A stretch of 64,000 nucleotides of DNA from assembly GCA_030747695.1 (NCBI GenBank), contig JASLKG010000008.1:55747-119746 (forward strand), given 5' to 3'. A program made the position numbers and the translations under genes. A model generated the notes under the pieces. It was not told the origin of the DNA, did not search any database, and saw only the letters and a program-made list of their open reading frames with translations. Shown here one piece after another: positions 38,189 through 47,574 of the stretch (the first letter of the stretch is position 1; every line of letters begins with the position of its first letter). Source of the DNA: Candidatus Poseidoniaceae archaeon. Its GTDB lineage: Archaea > Thermoplasmatota > Poseidoniia > Poseidoniales > Poseidoniaceae.

Positions 38189-39988
38189 TTAGCAAATTCT
38201 GTTTGAATCCTCACCATAATCTTGCATGGGTGCTTGAAACAAATCTACACATGCACGGTTTACTATCGGCAGTGTTAACGTACTTGCAGCCCAATTGATC
38301 GTATAATCTCCAATTGCGGCTGGGCTTGGAACATAATCTTCACCAGTCTGAGTGACTTTGAAATGTATTGATTCACCTGCTTCCAAAAAGATGTCCATTG
38401 GGAAGAATTCAATAAGTGCTGTTACTGTAGAAAATGGAGCCAAACTAAGACTACCATCTCTCCCTCCTGCATGGAATCTTAAATCCATTACAGCATGCCC
38501 AAGATGCATTCCTGTGTCATCGGTCATCTCCACAAATATGTGACCGTTATTCGTAGAATGCGGAGTTATTTCTGAATGCAATGTTGGCATTCCAGAGATA
38601 AAAACTGAAGTGTTAAATGGCCCATAACTAAATGTTATCTCACCTTGAGTTGCACCCATTATTGCTCCTGTGGGAGACAATGTATCTACAGATATCTCTA
38701 GATATGTTGTGTCATCTGATGGCCATGTTTCTTCAAAACGCCATCCTCCACGATTATCTTGCATTTCAACTCCAAGTTGTGGGGCTTCACCATTATCCTT
38801 CAGATACCAGTTGAACCAATATAGCATTTCATCTGCCCAATCCCACCTCAAACCATAGGGGTATGCTTCAGCACCACGGCCAGCTTCTTGGGATGAATGT
38901 CCAGACATACGATCTGGATAATCATGAGCCCATTGGCCAGCAAGTGTCTTTACCTCTATACCCGATTTTTCAACAATTTGATGAGTAGGGAAAGCCATGT
39001 GAGGATCTACATTCCAATCTTGCATTCCCTGTATAATATATATTGAACCATTATAATTTGAAATTACTCTATCCAAGAAAGACCTTTCAGTCCAATAATC
39101 ATTACCTGCATATTCAACCATTCCTCCTGACAAATAGGCTGCTGGTCCATTCACATAACCTTCGAGGTAGCCTTCACAAAAGTTGTCAGGGTCATCAGCA
39201 TCCCCATCTATTCCGAAAGAACCGTATACGCCATTATGCATAATCATCCCTCTTGCTTCCATGCTTCCATTACGCCACATCAAGTCATGTACACCAATTA
39301 ATCCACTCATTGGCACTATAGTTGAAAGATAAGGATTCCCAAAAGTTGCAGCTTGCCAGGGGGTTGAACCATCATAGGATTTGCCAATTAGTCCTACTTT
39401 ACCATTTGACCAAGGCTGTGTTCCTAGCCATGTAACTGCAGCATCAATACCTCTTTGTTCATCTGTGCCCATCAGATCCATGCAATGATTTGATTCTCCT
39501 GTTCCAAATACACTAACTTGTGCAACTCCAAAACCATGTGGAACATAATTTTCAATTAAGAAACGCCCCAGGCGATCGGCAGGGGTTAATGCATCTACAT
39601 CCCCATCATCATAGTATGGCCCTACTTCTGCAATTACAGGAACATGACATTTTTCTAATAATTCTGCGGAGGCCCAATCACATCCTTCAATGATAGGAAG
39701 CCATAATCCCAAATGCACACGTGCATCGCCAGTTATTCCTGAACCACCATCAGCGGCTGTTATTGTATCAACGTCAACAAAAACACTTTGTGCAATATCA
39801 ACTCCAAATGTTCCATTAATGCTTACTCTGCTGAATACATCCGTATTGTCATAGATTAAATCCGCTCTTTCCCAAGGTTGTGGATATGCAGATTCTTCTT
39901 TGGGAACAGGAACAATCTCTTCCTCTCCAAAACAACCTGAGAACATTGCTGGTAACAATATCACCAGCATCAGAAATGCCCTACGCAT
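38189..39988 (-). CDS. Secreted lipoprotein peptidase/esterase of the X-Pro dipeptidyl-peptidase (CocE/S15) family
   Basis: A 599-residue lipoprotein with lipobox FSGC (Cys19). The alpha/beta hydrolase part carries the nucleophile motif GKSYDG (Ser204), an Asp in [13 protein letters not shown] and a His in GQWAHDYPD, the S15/CocE triad. The C-terminal about 190 residues form the jelly-roll seen in this family (from about [11 protein letters not shown]). Family members remove N-terminal X-Pro dipeptides or hydrolyse esters. Its anchoring to the outer face suits scavenging of peptides, fitting a heterotrophic lifestyle, though the substrate is inferred only. An inverted repeat covers the ATG. 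Confidence 0.88.
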   Translation of the reverse strand: MRRAFLMLVILLPAMFSGCFGEEEIVPVPKEESAYPQPWERADLIYDNTDVFSRVSINGTFGVDIAQSVFVDVDTITAADGGSGITGDARVHLGLWLPIIEGCDWASAELLEKCHVPVIAEVGPYYDDGDVDALTPADRLGRFLIENYVPHGFGVAQVSVFGTGESNHCMDLMGTDEQRGIDAAVTWLGTQPWSNGKVGLIGKSYDGSTPWQAATFGNPYLSTIVPMSGLIGVHDLMWRNGSMEARGMIMHNGVYGSFGIDGDADDPDNFCEGYLEGYVNGPAAYLSGGMVEYAGNDYWTERSFLDRVISNYNGSIYIIQGMQDWNVDPHMAFPTHQIVEKSGIEVKTLAGQWAHDYPDRMSGHSSQEAGRGAEAYPYGLRWDWADEMLYWFNWYLKDNGEAPQLGVEMQDNRGGWRFEETWPSDDTTYLEISVDTLSPTGAIMGATQGEITFSYGPFNTSVFISGMPTLHSEITPHSTNNGHIFVEMTDDTGMHLGHAVMDLRFHAGGRDGSLSLAPFSTVTALIEFFPMDIFLEAGESIHFKVTQTGEDYVPSPAAIGDYTINWAASTLTLPIVNRACVDLFQAPMQDYGEDSNRIC

Positions 39989-40002
39989 GCCTTACTGGCA
40001 TG
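39986..40002 (-). promoter_or_regulatory. Inverted repeat covering the X-Pro peptidase-like gene start
   Basis: Plus-strand CATGCCTTACTGGCATG has 6-bp perfect arms and a 5-nt loop; the gene's ATG is in the left arm. It differs from the repeat at 32899-32914 by one substitution and one base insertion. Confidence 0.5.
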
Positions 40003-40097
40003 TGAACTTGGTTTTGAGACTATCCGTCAAAAGTCTGGCTTTTTAGGTCACGCTATTAATGGGTGGTTTCATGTGCTACCGTGGTTTCAGGTGATGT

Positions 40098-42599
40098 ATG
40101 CGTAGAATTTTGGTAGTCCTTATCCTTCTCGGCGCCCTTTTTCCAATTTCATCTGGAACATCAGGAGATGAAACAAATATTATCATTGAGGAGATCTTAG
40201 TTTCAGCATCATCTGCTGATTACAATGGGACCGATTGGAATGGAGATGGTGAAATCGGTTCTAGCTCGGACCAATACATCATGATTACCAATACAGGAAC
40301 TGTAACGGTTGATATTTCCGATTGGATTCTAGATGACACCACAGATGGAGGTAGCCCTCCGTGCCGTATAGGTTGGAATACAACTATTGATCCTGGAGAA
40401 AGCATTACTTTTTATCGCGCCAATACAAATATTGAATTGGATTATTGGGATGGAGATACCGCTACTCTCATGAATCTAAATGGGGATTTAATTGATTCAA
40501 TCACATACCCAGGAGAAGATTCATGGTGGGATAAAGTATACACTGTTTTAGAAAATGGTACATTATGGAAAGACGACCCCTCTCCTTCTTCAAGACAAGG
40601 AACTTGTTTCAGAGAATCTGACAATTCTGAAAGTAAATATATTCTTCAAGGTAGAATTGTACCTATGACTGCTGAAAATGCAGTAATTGAAAATGGAAAT
40701 ATAATGATTGACGCTGGTAAAATTGTTGCTGTGTGGGCGGATGGAGAAATACCTCCAATCAATATTGATAATGTCACAATACATGATACTGAGGCAACCA
40801 TCTATCCTGGATTGATTGATTTACACAATCATATGCACTATAATCACATTCCATTATGGGATTTTAATGTACACCTCTCTCCCTCACAACGTTCGGAAGA
40901 AGGAGGATACACAAACCGTTACCAGTGGGGAAATAATTGGGACTACGGGCCGAGCATAACATGGATGAAAACCAATATCCAATCCTATAGTAGATGGGAT
41001 ATGTCTGCAGAGCAAATGAAGTATGCAGAGGTACAAGCTATAGCCGGTGGAGTAACTGCTGTTCAGGGATCTCCTAGCAGTGGCACAGATGCTTGGGATA
41101 GTATGTTATCTAGAAATGTAGAATTATACAATTTTGGACAAGATGGCATGTATACATGTGCCGTTTGTGGCCCAGCAGATGACGATTACAATGCACAATA
41201 CATCATAGACAAAAATCAGTCTGGAACATTAAATGCTTGGTTTGTACATCTCTCTGAGGGGGTTGATTCTAGTAGTAAACAGGAATTTGACTCATTATAT
41301 AATAAAGGTCTAATTATGGATGAAACTGTTGTAATTCACGGAACGGCTCTTGATGAAAATCAATTCAGCAAAATGGCTAGTGTGGGTTCTGGATTAGTGT
41401 GGTCTCCCATCTCTAATCTACTACTATACGGGGATACTACTGATGTTGTTGCTGCAGATAATGCAGGAGTAAACATAGCATTAGCCCCAGATTGGGGGCC
41501 AAGTGGATCCAAATCTAACCTCCACGAATTAAAGGTAGTAGATTTGTGGAATAAAGATGTACTAAACAATCACTTCAGTGATTATGAAATGGCTCAAATG
41601 GTCACTAGTAATCCTGCTGAAATAAGTAATTGGCAAGGGTTTGTTGGTCAAATAAAAGAAGGAATGTATGCTGATTTAGCAATTATTGATACTTTTCACG
41701 AAAACCCTTACCGAAATCTAATCGAAGCAATTGATCCAGACGTAAGACTAACAATAGTACAAGGAAGGGCAGTGTTTGGAGATGTAGATTTGATGACTGC
41801 AATGAAAGGTGATGATTGGGAATATATTCATGGAAACGGATTTACTAAAGCCGTTGATGTTACTTCATCTACTGAAACTGATGGTATGCAAACCTGGGAA
41901 AATATTGAATCGGGCCTCTCTATGGCCATGCGCAATGATATTTCTGACATCCAAGAACATTGGACTGAAGTTTCCGGAATGAGTTTATCACAAGTTCAAG
42001 AACATCTAGATTCATCATTCGATGGAGATTATAATGATGGAGTTTCGCACTTGAAAAATCTGACATTAGATCCGATTTACACAAAAGGCGATAACCGATA
42101 TTTCGATGTAATTAATCGATCATCGCATGCAAATTTCCACGTGGACATGTCAAAGATTTACAGTTACTATGATATTGAATATGATTCTGAATCCAACCGG
42201 CCATATGTAAATGATTCAGACTATACTAATAACACAACCAATGTCGAACCGGAACCGATTCTTGGATGCACAGATATTGCTGCTGAAAATTATAATCCAA
42301 ATGCCGAACAAGATGATGGTAGTTGTACATTTGAAGAGAATCAAAATAATGAAACTACAGAGATACCTGAAAACAATGAAGAAACCTGTGTTGGTATTTG
42401 TAATGATGACATTAATGATTCAGCGAAATCAGAAGAGAGTGATCCCATTTTCTTGCTTTCAATAGTGATGTTTGTCATTGTTATTGCTGCTATTATTGTA
42501 ATATTACTCTCGAAAGAAAATGACTCGTTAACTGATGACGAATTAGAAGAAGACTTTGTTCCAGAGTTACCTCCTCTAGAGCCTCCAACATCAGATTAA
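40098..42599 (+). CDS. Surface-anchored amidohydrolase with lamin-tail domain
   Basis: An 833-residue exoenzyme. A signal peptide covers about 1-21. Residues about 28-165 form a lamin-tail (LTD) domain (SSDQYIMITNTGTVTVDISDWILDD in parts). From about 190 there is an imidazolonepropionase-like amidohydrolase: the metal motif LIDLHNHMHYN, VVIHGTAL and the Asp in LAPDWGPSGS are visible, followed by KEGMYADLAIID. A Cys-rich motif GCTDIAAENYNPNAEQDDGS follows near 720, then a membrane helix near 790-812 and an acidic tail. It likely cleaves cyclic amides or related compounds outside the cell. Its 3' end overlaps cysS by 9 bases. Confidence 0.85.
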   Translation: MRRILVVLILLGALFPISSGTSGDETNIIIEEILVSASSADYNGTDWNGDGEIGSSSDQYIMITNTGTVTVDISDWILDDTTDGGSPPCRIGWNTTIDPGESITFYRANTNIELDYWDGDTATLMNLNGDLIDSITYPGEDSWWDKVYTVLENGTLWKDDPSPSSRQGTCFRESDNSESKYILQGRIVPMTAENAVIENGNIMIDAGKIVAVWADGEIPPINIDNVTIHDTEATIYPGLIDLHNHMHYNHIPLWDFNVHLSPSQRSEEGGYTNRYQWGNNWDYGPSITWMKTNIQSYSRWDMSAEQMKYAEVQAIAGGVTAVQGSPSSGTDAWDSMLSRNVELYNFGQDGMYTCAVCGPADDDYNAQYIIDKNQSGTLNAWFVHLSEGVDSSSKQEFDSLYNKGLIMDETVVIHGTALDENQFSKMASVGSGLVWSPISNLLLYGDTTDVVAADNAGVNIALAPDWGPSGSKSNLHELKVVDLWNKDVLNNHFSDYEMAQMVTSNPAEISNWQGFVGQIKEGMYADLAIIDTFHENPYRNLIEAIDPDVRLTIVQGRAVFGDVDLMTAMKGDDWEYIHGNGFTKAVDVTSSTETDGMQTWENIESGLSMAMRNDISDIQEHWTEVSGMSLSQVQEHLDSSFDGDYNDGVSHLKNLTLDPIYTKGDNRYFDVINRSSHANFHVDMSKIYSYYDIEYDSESNRPYVNDSDYTNNTTNVEPEPILGCTDIAAENYNPNAEQDDGSCTFEENQNNETTEIPENNEETCVGICNDDINDSAKSEESDPIFLLSIVMFVIVIAAIIVILLSKENDSLTDDELEEDFVPELPPLEPPTSD

Positions 42600-44072
42600 A
42601 TCCCAAACTGGGCCATCGGAAGTATCTGTAACAACTACTCCAAGAGAAGTTAATTGATCTCTAATATTATCTGCTTCAGACCAATCTTTTGCCAATCTAG
42701 CTTTAGTTCTTTGAGAAATTAATTTCTCAACTTGGTCTGCAATCTCTACCTTACGAGGATCTTCCTCTGGTTCAGAAAGTACACTTTCGCGGCTAGGAAG
42801 AATACCTAGGACTGCGCCTGCAGTATCTTCAAGCCAATCTACACAATGAAGAGCATATGCTTCCAAATCATCGCCCTCTAATTCGCTTAGCATTTTACCC
42901 ATTTCACGTAAAGCACCAATTATCTTAGCAACAGCTTCACGTGAATTGAAATCATCATCCATTGCTTTAGCAAATCCTTGTGCCATTTTCTCTAACAATC
43001 CTAGACTTTTGACTATAGGGACTTTACTCTGAATATCACCAATTGGCAAAGGCACTGTATTTACGCCCATTAATTCTAAGGCTGCTTTGTATACACTGCA
43101 CAAACGTAAATGGTTTTTTTCAGCATTGGTAATTAATTGCTTAGTCATATCAATAGGGGACCTGTAATGAGCATTAATTAGAGATAGCCTCAAAACCAAC
43201 GGATTTACTTCTTCAATAATCTCATTTATTGTCCAAAAATTGTCAAGAGATTTACTCATTTTTTCTCCGTCTACATTAACAAATCCATTGTGTAGCCAAT
43301 GATGGACTACTGGTTCGCAACCTGTATGACATTCGCCTTGGAAAATTTCAGCTTCATGGTGAGGGAACAGCAAATCATGTCCTCCTCCGTGAATATCGAA
43401 TTGTGAACCAAATGCATCCATACTCATCGCGGTACACTCGATATGCCATCCAGGGCGCCCAGGACCCCATGGAGAATCCCAAGTTGGTTCACCGGGTTTT
43501 GCTGACTTCCACAAAGCAAAATCCTTGTGATCTCTTTTCCCTGTTCCTGTTCCTTCGACTCTGCCTCCCGCCCCACTTCTTACAGCATCTATATTCTGTC
43601 CAGTCAATATTCCATATTTTTCAGGAGCACTTTCAACGCTAAAATAAACACCATCATCTGCGATATATGCGTTGCCTTTGTCTATTAGATCTATGATGAT
43701 TGCAATCATTTCTTCCACATATTCTGTACATCGAGGGTATTTGTCAGCACGCAAAATATTCAATGCGTCCATATCACGATAATAAGTTGCTATATTGTCA
43801 TCTACTATCTGTTTCCAATCTTGGCCAGATTCATTTGCTCTATTGATTATTTTGTCATCAATATCTGTGAAATTCTGCACATAATTTACGTCGTATCCTG
43901 ATTTCTCTAACCATCGATGTATCAGATCGAAAGCAAGGTAGCATCTAGCATGGCCTAGGTGGCATAAATCATATACTGTAACTCCACAAACATACATATT
44001 TACAATGCCGGGATTCATTGTGGAAAAATCCACTTTTTCCCGTCGACGAGTATCATATACACGCAGTGGCAT
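42591..44072 (-). CDS. cysS: Cysteinyl-tRNA synthetase
   Basis: A 493-residue class I synthetase. The N-terminal YVCGVTVYDLCHLGHAR contains the zinc Cys and HLGH box; other zinc ligands lie in WHIECTAMS and the HGGGHDLLFPHHEAE motif; the second ATP site is KMSKSLDNF. The DALR-type helical domain and the C-terminal mini-domain (ends SDGPVWDLI) are present. ATG 44072 is preferred over the GTG one codon upstream. The ribosome binding site GGAGGGG is inside a perfect hairpin whose right arm runs into the ATG. Confidence 0.96.
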   Translation of the reverse strand: MPLRVYDTRRREKVDFSTMNPGIVNMYVCGVTVYDLCHLGHARCYLAFDLIHRWLEKSGYDVNYVQNFTDIDDKIINRANESGQDWKQIVDDNIATYYRDMDALNILRADKYPRCTEYVEEMIAIIIDLIDKGNAYIADDGVYFSVESAPEKYGILTGQNIDAVRSGAGGRVEGTGTGKRDHKDFALWKSAKPGEPTWDSPWGPGRPGWHIECTAMSMDAFGSQFDIHGGGHDLLFPHHEAEIFQGECHTGCEPVVHHWLHNGFVNVDGEKMSKSLDNFWTINEIIEEVNPLVLRLSLINAHYRSPIDMTKQLITNAEKNHLRLCSVYKAALELMGVNTVPLPIGDIQSKVPIVKSLGLLEKMAQGFAKAMDDDFNSREAVAKIIGALREMGKMLSELEGDDLEAYALHCVDWLEDTAGAVLGILPSRESVLSEPEEDPRKVEIADQVEKLISQRTKARLAKDWSEADNIRDQLTSLGVVVTDTSDGPVWDLI

Positions 44073-44089
44073 CACCCCTCCGGGGTGAT
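44071..44089 (-). promoter_or_regulatory. Hairpin enclosing the cysS ribosome binding site
   Basis: On the minus strand ATCACCCCGGAGGGGTGAT has 8-bp perfect arms and a 3-nt GGA loop. The last bases of the right arm are the AT of the ATG, and GGAGGGG, the probable ribosome binding site, lies in the loop and right arm. In mRNA this could hide the site and limit initiation. Confidence 0.55.
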
Positions 44090-44168
44090 TCGCTGTTATT
44101 CAAATCAATGGTATAGTTTGAAAACAAGTCGCCCTTCGCCGTACTAACTAACACTGCGGTGAATTCAA

Positions 44169-44822
44169 ATGAACAACAACCAACTTTCTGCAAGATTAGG
44201 TTGGTTAGTTCCTGCGATTACGATTACTCTATCATGTACAATTCATGCATTGTCAGGTAATGCGCGCGCTATTCCTTTCTTCATTAGTGAAAGCGATTTT
44301 CCCGGCTTAGAAAGATGGGTTTTTACTATTGGGTTATCCATCACAGGCCTCATTTTAATCTGGACTTCTTGGAATGTTTTCGTACAACATAAAAATAATG
44401 CAAGGTGGTATTGGTTACATCTTTCAATGCTATGTGGAATGTGGGTTGGAGGGAATCTTTTCGTAATGTCATTCATGAACATGTACGATCACCTTGATTT
44501 ACATATTGTGACAGCTCTCAACGTTTTCCACTTTGGCCTTGCTTGGGGAGTTTTAACTCACATCGCTCTAAAAAATGGTAGTAAAATCGGGAAAAAGATT
44601 CGCTACTATAGCGTGACATTATCTTTCTTGGCATTTTGGATTATGTCATGGGCCATGGGTCTTGCATATGATGAAAACAAAGAAGCATTGTTGGAAGGTG
44701 ATTTGACAGCCGTTCAAGGTTGGATTGATTATGCGGCTCCAGCAGAGTTTTTGCTAGCTATTGGTTTCTTTATGACCATCGCTTCAATGGAATTTGATAT
44801 GCAAAATGATGAAGAAGAATAA
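44169..44822 (+). CDS. Six-helix membrane protein, possibly Frag1/DRAM/Sfk1-like
   Basis: A 217-residue membrane protein with about six segments: near 9-27, 49-69, 83-104, 113-131, 147-165 and 190-208. The loop after the first helix, IPFFISESDFPGLERWVFTIG, resembles the conserved loop of the Frag1/DRAM/Sfk1 family; this is a by-eye match and the family has no clear function in archaea. The C-terminus is acidic (NDEEE). It is divergent from cysS, and its stop abuts that of the GATase gene. Confidence 0.6.
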   Translation: MNNNQLSARLGWLVPAITITLSCTIHALSGNARAIPFFISESDFPGLERWVFTIGLSITGLILIWTSWNVFVQHKNNARWYWLHLSMLCGMWVGGNLFVMSFMNMYDHLDLHIVTALNVFHFGLAWGVLTHIALKNGSKIGKKIRYYSVTLSFLAFWIMSWAMGLAYDENKEALLEGDLTAVQGWIDYAAPAEFLLAIGFFMTIASMEFDMQNDEEE

Positions 44823-45470
44823 TCAATTTATCAAACCAAATGCTTGACTTACATCAAAGTCTTGAATCCCCAATCCGAAATCATCTCTCTCATCTTGAGA
44901 CATGTCGCCACAAATTAAGGATTGTTCCAATACTTCTTTTACTGCTTCAGGATGATATTGTACGGTAATTATTTTTCGAGTAGGGTGCTTACAAGCAGCT
45001 ATATTGCAATGTTCTGCTGATGCAGTTACTTCGAGTTCTCCGCTATCAGTGACATGGTCTTGGTGTGTAAATAATTGATTGACTTTTTTGCCGTCATTGT
45101 ATGTAACTTCAGCCATAAAATGGCTTTTTGCCCTAGAACGTTTCACTTTACCACCCAACGCTTTACAAATAATTTGATGGCCAAAACAAATTCCATATAA
45201 TGGGACTTCTGTATTCTGTATTAATTCTTCCACAGCATCCATCCAAGGTTCCCATTCTGAAACATTACGTCGACTACCCGTGATGACAATTACATCGGCT
45301 TCAACTACATTTTCAACCCTAATTCCAAAGGGATATGTTCTATGCTCCTTTGTATGAGGGGCCCACAGGAATAATTCGTAACCTGGGAAATGCTTCGCTA
45401 TTTCTGCGACTCCATGCTCTCCAAATGCTTCGCGTTCTGCAAGAAGGTCTACAACAAGTAATCGTGACAT
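44823..45470 (-). CDS. Class I glutamine amidotransferase (GuaA-GATase-like)
   Basis: A 215-residue stand-alone GATase domain. The nucleophile elbow is YGICFGHQ (Cys95), and the His-Glu pair is YHPEAV (His172, Glu174), so the triad for glutamine hydrolysis is complete. Its closest motifs (GGKVKRSRAK, TVQYHPEA) are those of GMP synthase-type or gamma-glutamyl hydrolase-like stand-alone proteins. No synthase partner lies nearby, so the acceptor of the ammonia, or a peptidase-like role, is unknown. The ATG begins one base after the stop of the Fe-S oxidoreductase gene, so the two are coupled. Confidence 0.82.
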   Translation of the reverse strand: MSRLLVVDLLAEREAFGEHGVAEIAKHFPGYELFLWAPHTKEHRTYPFGIRVENVVEADVIVITGSRRNVSEWEPWMDAVEELIQNTEVPLYGICFGHQIICKALGGKVKRSRAKSHFMAEVTYNDGKKVNQLFTHQDHVTDSGELEVTASAEHCNIAACKHPTRKIITVQYHPEAVKEVLEQSLICGDMSQDERDDFGLGIQDFDVSQAFGLIN

Positions 45471-45471
45471 T

Positions 45472-47508
45472 TCATTCTTCTTCCAGTGGCCCTTTTGCAG
45501 CCTGTATTTTTACATCATTTGCCTTTATCTGTTCCCAAACAATTTCAGCTATATCCTTAACTTCCATGTTACTATCTATACTTGACAAACCATCAGTCAC
45601 CATTGTTGAACAAAATGGACATCCTACTGCAACAGTATCTGCTCCTGTAGCGTGTAATTCCTTTGCTCGGATGATATTTACTCTATCGTGATCTTCATCA
45701 ACGTGCTCTTCCATCCACATTTGAGCACCGCCAGCTCCACAACAGAAGGAACCTCTGGCATGATTTTCTGTTTCAATGTCTACGCCGCCAATTGCTGAAC
45801 GAGGGGCGTCGAATTCTCCACCAATCCGGCCCAAATAACACGGGTCATGATAGGTGACATTTCCGTCGTGATTGGGATTGGGAAGTTTACCCTCATTTTG
45901 CAAATGATTAATCAATTGAGAATGATGCATAACTTCTATTTCTTCTCCTCCGAAATCCTTGTATTCTGTCCCTAAGGTATGGAAACAGTGAGGGCAAGAT
46001 GCCACGATTTTTTTGACCCCAAGTTCATCAAATGTTGCAAGGTTGGTTTCTGCAAGCATCTGGAAAAGATACTCATTGCCTGCTCTTCTAGCAGCGTCAC
46101 CACTACATCCTTCTTGCATGCCAAGTATCCCCACATCTAATCCTGCTTCTTTCATGATAGAGATTGTATCCCTGGCTACTTTCTTATTTCGCTCATCAAA
46201 TGATGCAGCGCAACCAGCGAAGTAGATGTATTCTGCTGGTTCAGCTACTTTGACGTCTAGATCTGAAGCCCAGTCTCCACGCTCATGCATTGGTATCCCA
46301 TAAGGATTAGAATCTCCTTCCAGATTTTCGATAGTCGTCATTAACGGCATCACAGTTTCTTCTACCTTTTCATCAAATTCCATCCTTTCCATCATCAAAT
46401 GACGCCTAGCATCTGTTAACTTCGGGACGTGTTCAATATTCACGGGGCATACGTCTACACATGCGTGACAAGTTGTGCAAGCCCAAATCGCTTCTTCACC
46501 AAATCGTGCAATAATATCTTCATCAGGTTGTTCACCCTTGAGTAAAAGTTCAGCATGTTGGTTAGCATAACCTCGTACATCATGTATAATTTGCATAGGA
46601 TTCAATGCCTTGCCCGACGCATAGGCTGGACAAACATCTTGACAGCGTGCACATGAAGTACATGCCCACCCATCAATCAAACTGCGCCAAGTTAATTGCG
46701 TATATTGACTTGCTCCGAATGTTTCCATATCTAAATCATCAAGAGATACTGCTGTTCCATTATCGTCTACTTGTAGTGGTCGCATTTTCGCCATCGGCTG
46801 TGTATCAAAAAAGAATACATTTGGAAGTGCCATTACAAGATGCATATGCTTTGACAATGGTATAAGGAAAAGGAATGTGCATATCGCAAGCATGTGAGCC
46901 CAATAAGCAAAGTTTACCATGCTTTGATTAGGAGCAAATGTATCCAGCACCCATGCTCCTAAAAATTCATATGTGGGATTAGGATTCTCTCCTGATTCTA
47001 CAACATAAGCTGTAGTACAGATTGTCATGATCAACAAAAGAATTACATTTCCTTCGAGTTGTGATTTACCCTTCAGTTTCTCTGGAGTAAACAGTATCCT
47101 TCGATTTAGGGCTAAAAAGCAACCAACAAGAGCACTCGTATAACCAATTTCAACCATAAGATTCCATCCATTGTTCAAAAATTCAGGAAGTATATGTTCA
47201 CTAAACCTATTTCCACTAGCTAAGTCGAACATATCCGTTGATAACATTAGGAATCCCCAAAACATTAGCACATGCATTACTCCTGCCACGGGATCTTCCA
47301 AAACTTTGCGTTGACCTAGCCATACAGTTGCTGTCTCTTTTAGCCTAGCAGTCCAAGAGTCAAACCTTGAATCCTTTGCACCAATTCGAACTAATCTCAC
47401 TGCTTTGACAACCTGATAACCAAAGAATCCAAGAGAAATTACTCCCAATATCAACAGCAATATCCAGCCCGAAATACCGGCGTAATCCATGTCAAGTGGA
47501 TGCTGCAT
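45472..47508 (-). CDS. Membrane Fe-S oxidoreductase with two CCG domains, resembling ETF:quinone oxidoreductase (EMO/FadF)
   Basis: A 678-residue enzyme. The N-terminal about 235 residues are membrane segments of the NarI/cytochrome b type, with candidate haem histidines His79, His205 and His221. Then come two ferredoxin-type 4Fe-4S motifs, CTSCARCQDVCP (from 283) and CTTCHACVDVCP, and two CCG (cysteine-rich) domains as in HdrB/HdrD/GlpC, including SCPHCFHTLG, SFCCGAGG and GCPFCSTM. This layout is that of the bacterial EMO/FadF enzyme, which passes electrons from electron-transferring flavoprotein to menaquinone during fatty acid oxidation. ATG 47508 or 47490 is the start; the frame extends farther but would overlap the mevalonate kinase. 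Confidence 0.85.
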   Translation of the reverse strand: MQHPLDMDYAGISGWILLLILGVISLGFFGYQVVKAVRLVRIGAKDSRFDSWTARLKETATVWLGQRKVLEDPVAGVMHVLMFWGFLMLSTDMFDLASGNRFSEHILPEFLNNGWNLMVEIGYTSALVGCFLALNRRILFTPEKLKGKSQLEGNVILLLIMTICTTAYVVESGENPNPTYEFLGAWVLDTFAPNQSMVNFAYWAHMLAICTFLFLIPLSKHMHLVMALPNVFFFDTQPMAKMRPLQVDDNGTAVSLDDLDMETFGASQYTQLTWRSLIDGWACTSCARCQDVCPAYASGKALNPMQIIHDVRGYANQHAELLLKGEQPDEDIIARFGEEAIWACTTCHACVDVCPVNIEHVPKLTDARRHLMMERMEFDEKVEETVMPLMTTIENLEGDSNPYGIPMHERGDWASDLDVKVAEPAEYIYFAGCAASFDERNKKVARDTISIMKEAGLDVGILGMQEGCSGDAARRAGNEYLFQMLAETNLATFDELGVKKIVASCPHCFHTLGTEYKDFGGEEIEVMHHSQLINHLQNEGKLPNPNHDGNVTYHDPCYLGRIGGEFDAPRSAIGGVDIETENHARGSFCCGAGGAQMWMEEHVDEDHDRVNIIRAKELHATGADTVAVGCPFCSTMVTDGLSSIDSNMEVKDIAEIVWEQIKANDVKIQAAKGPLEEE

Positions 47509-47574
47509 CAACACCACGATAAGCAATCGACTCTTCAACCCAACGGCAAAATACCAGTTGATAGAGGGCAAGTT

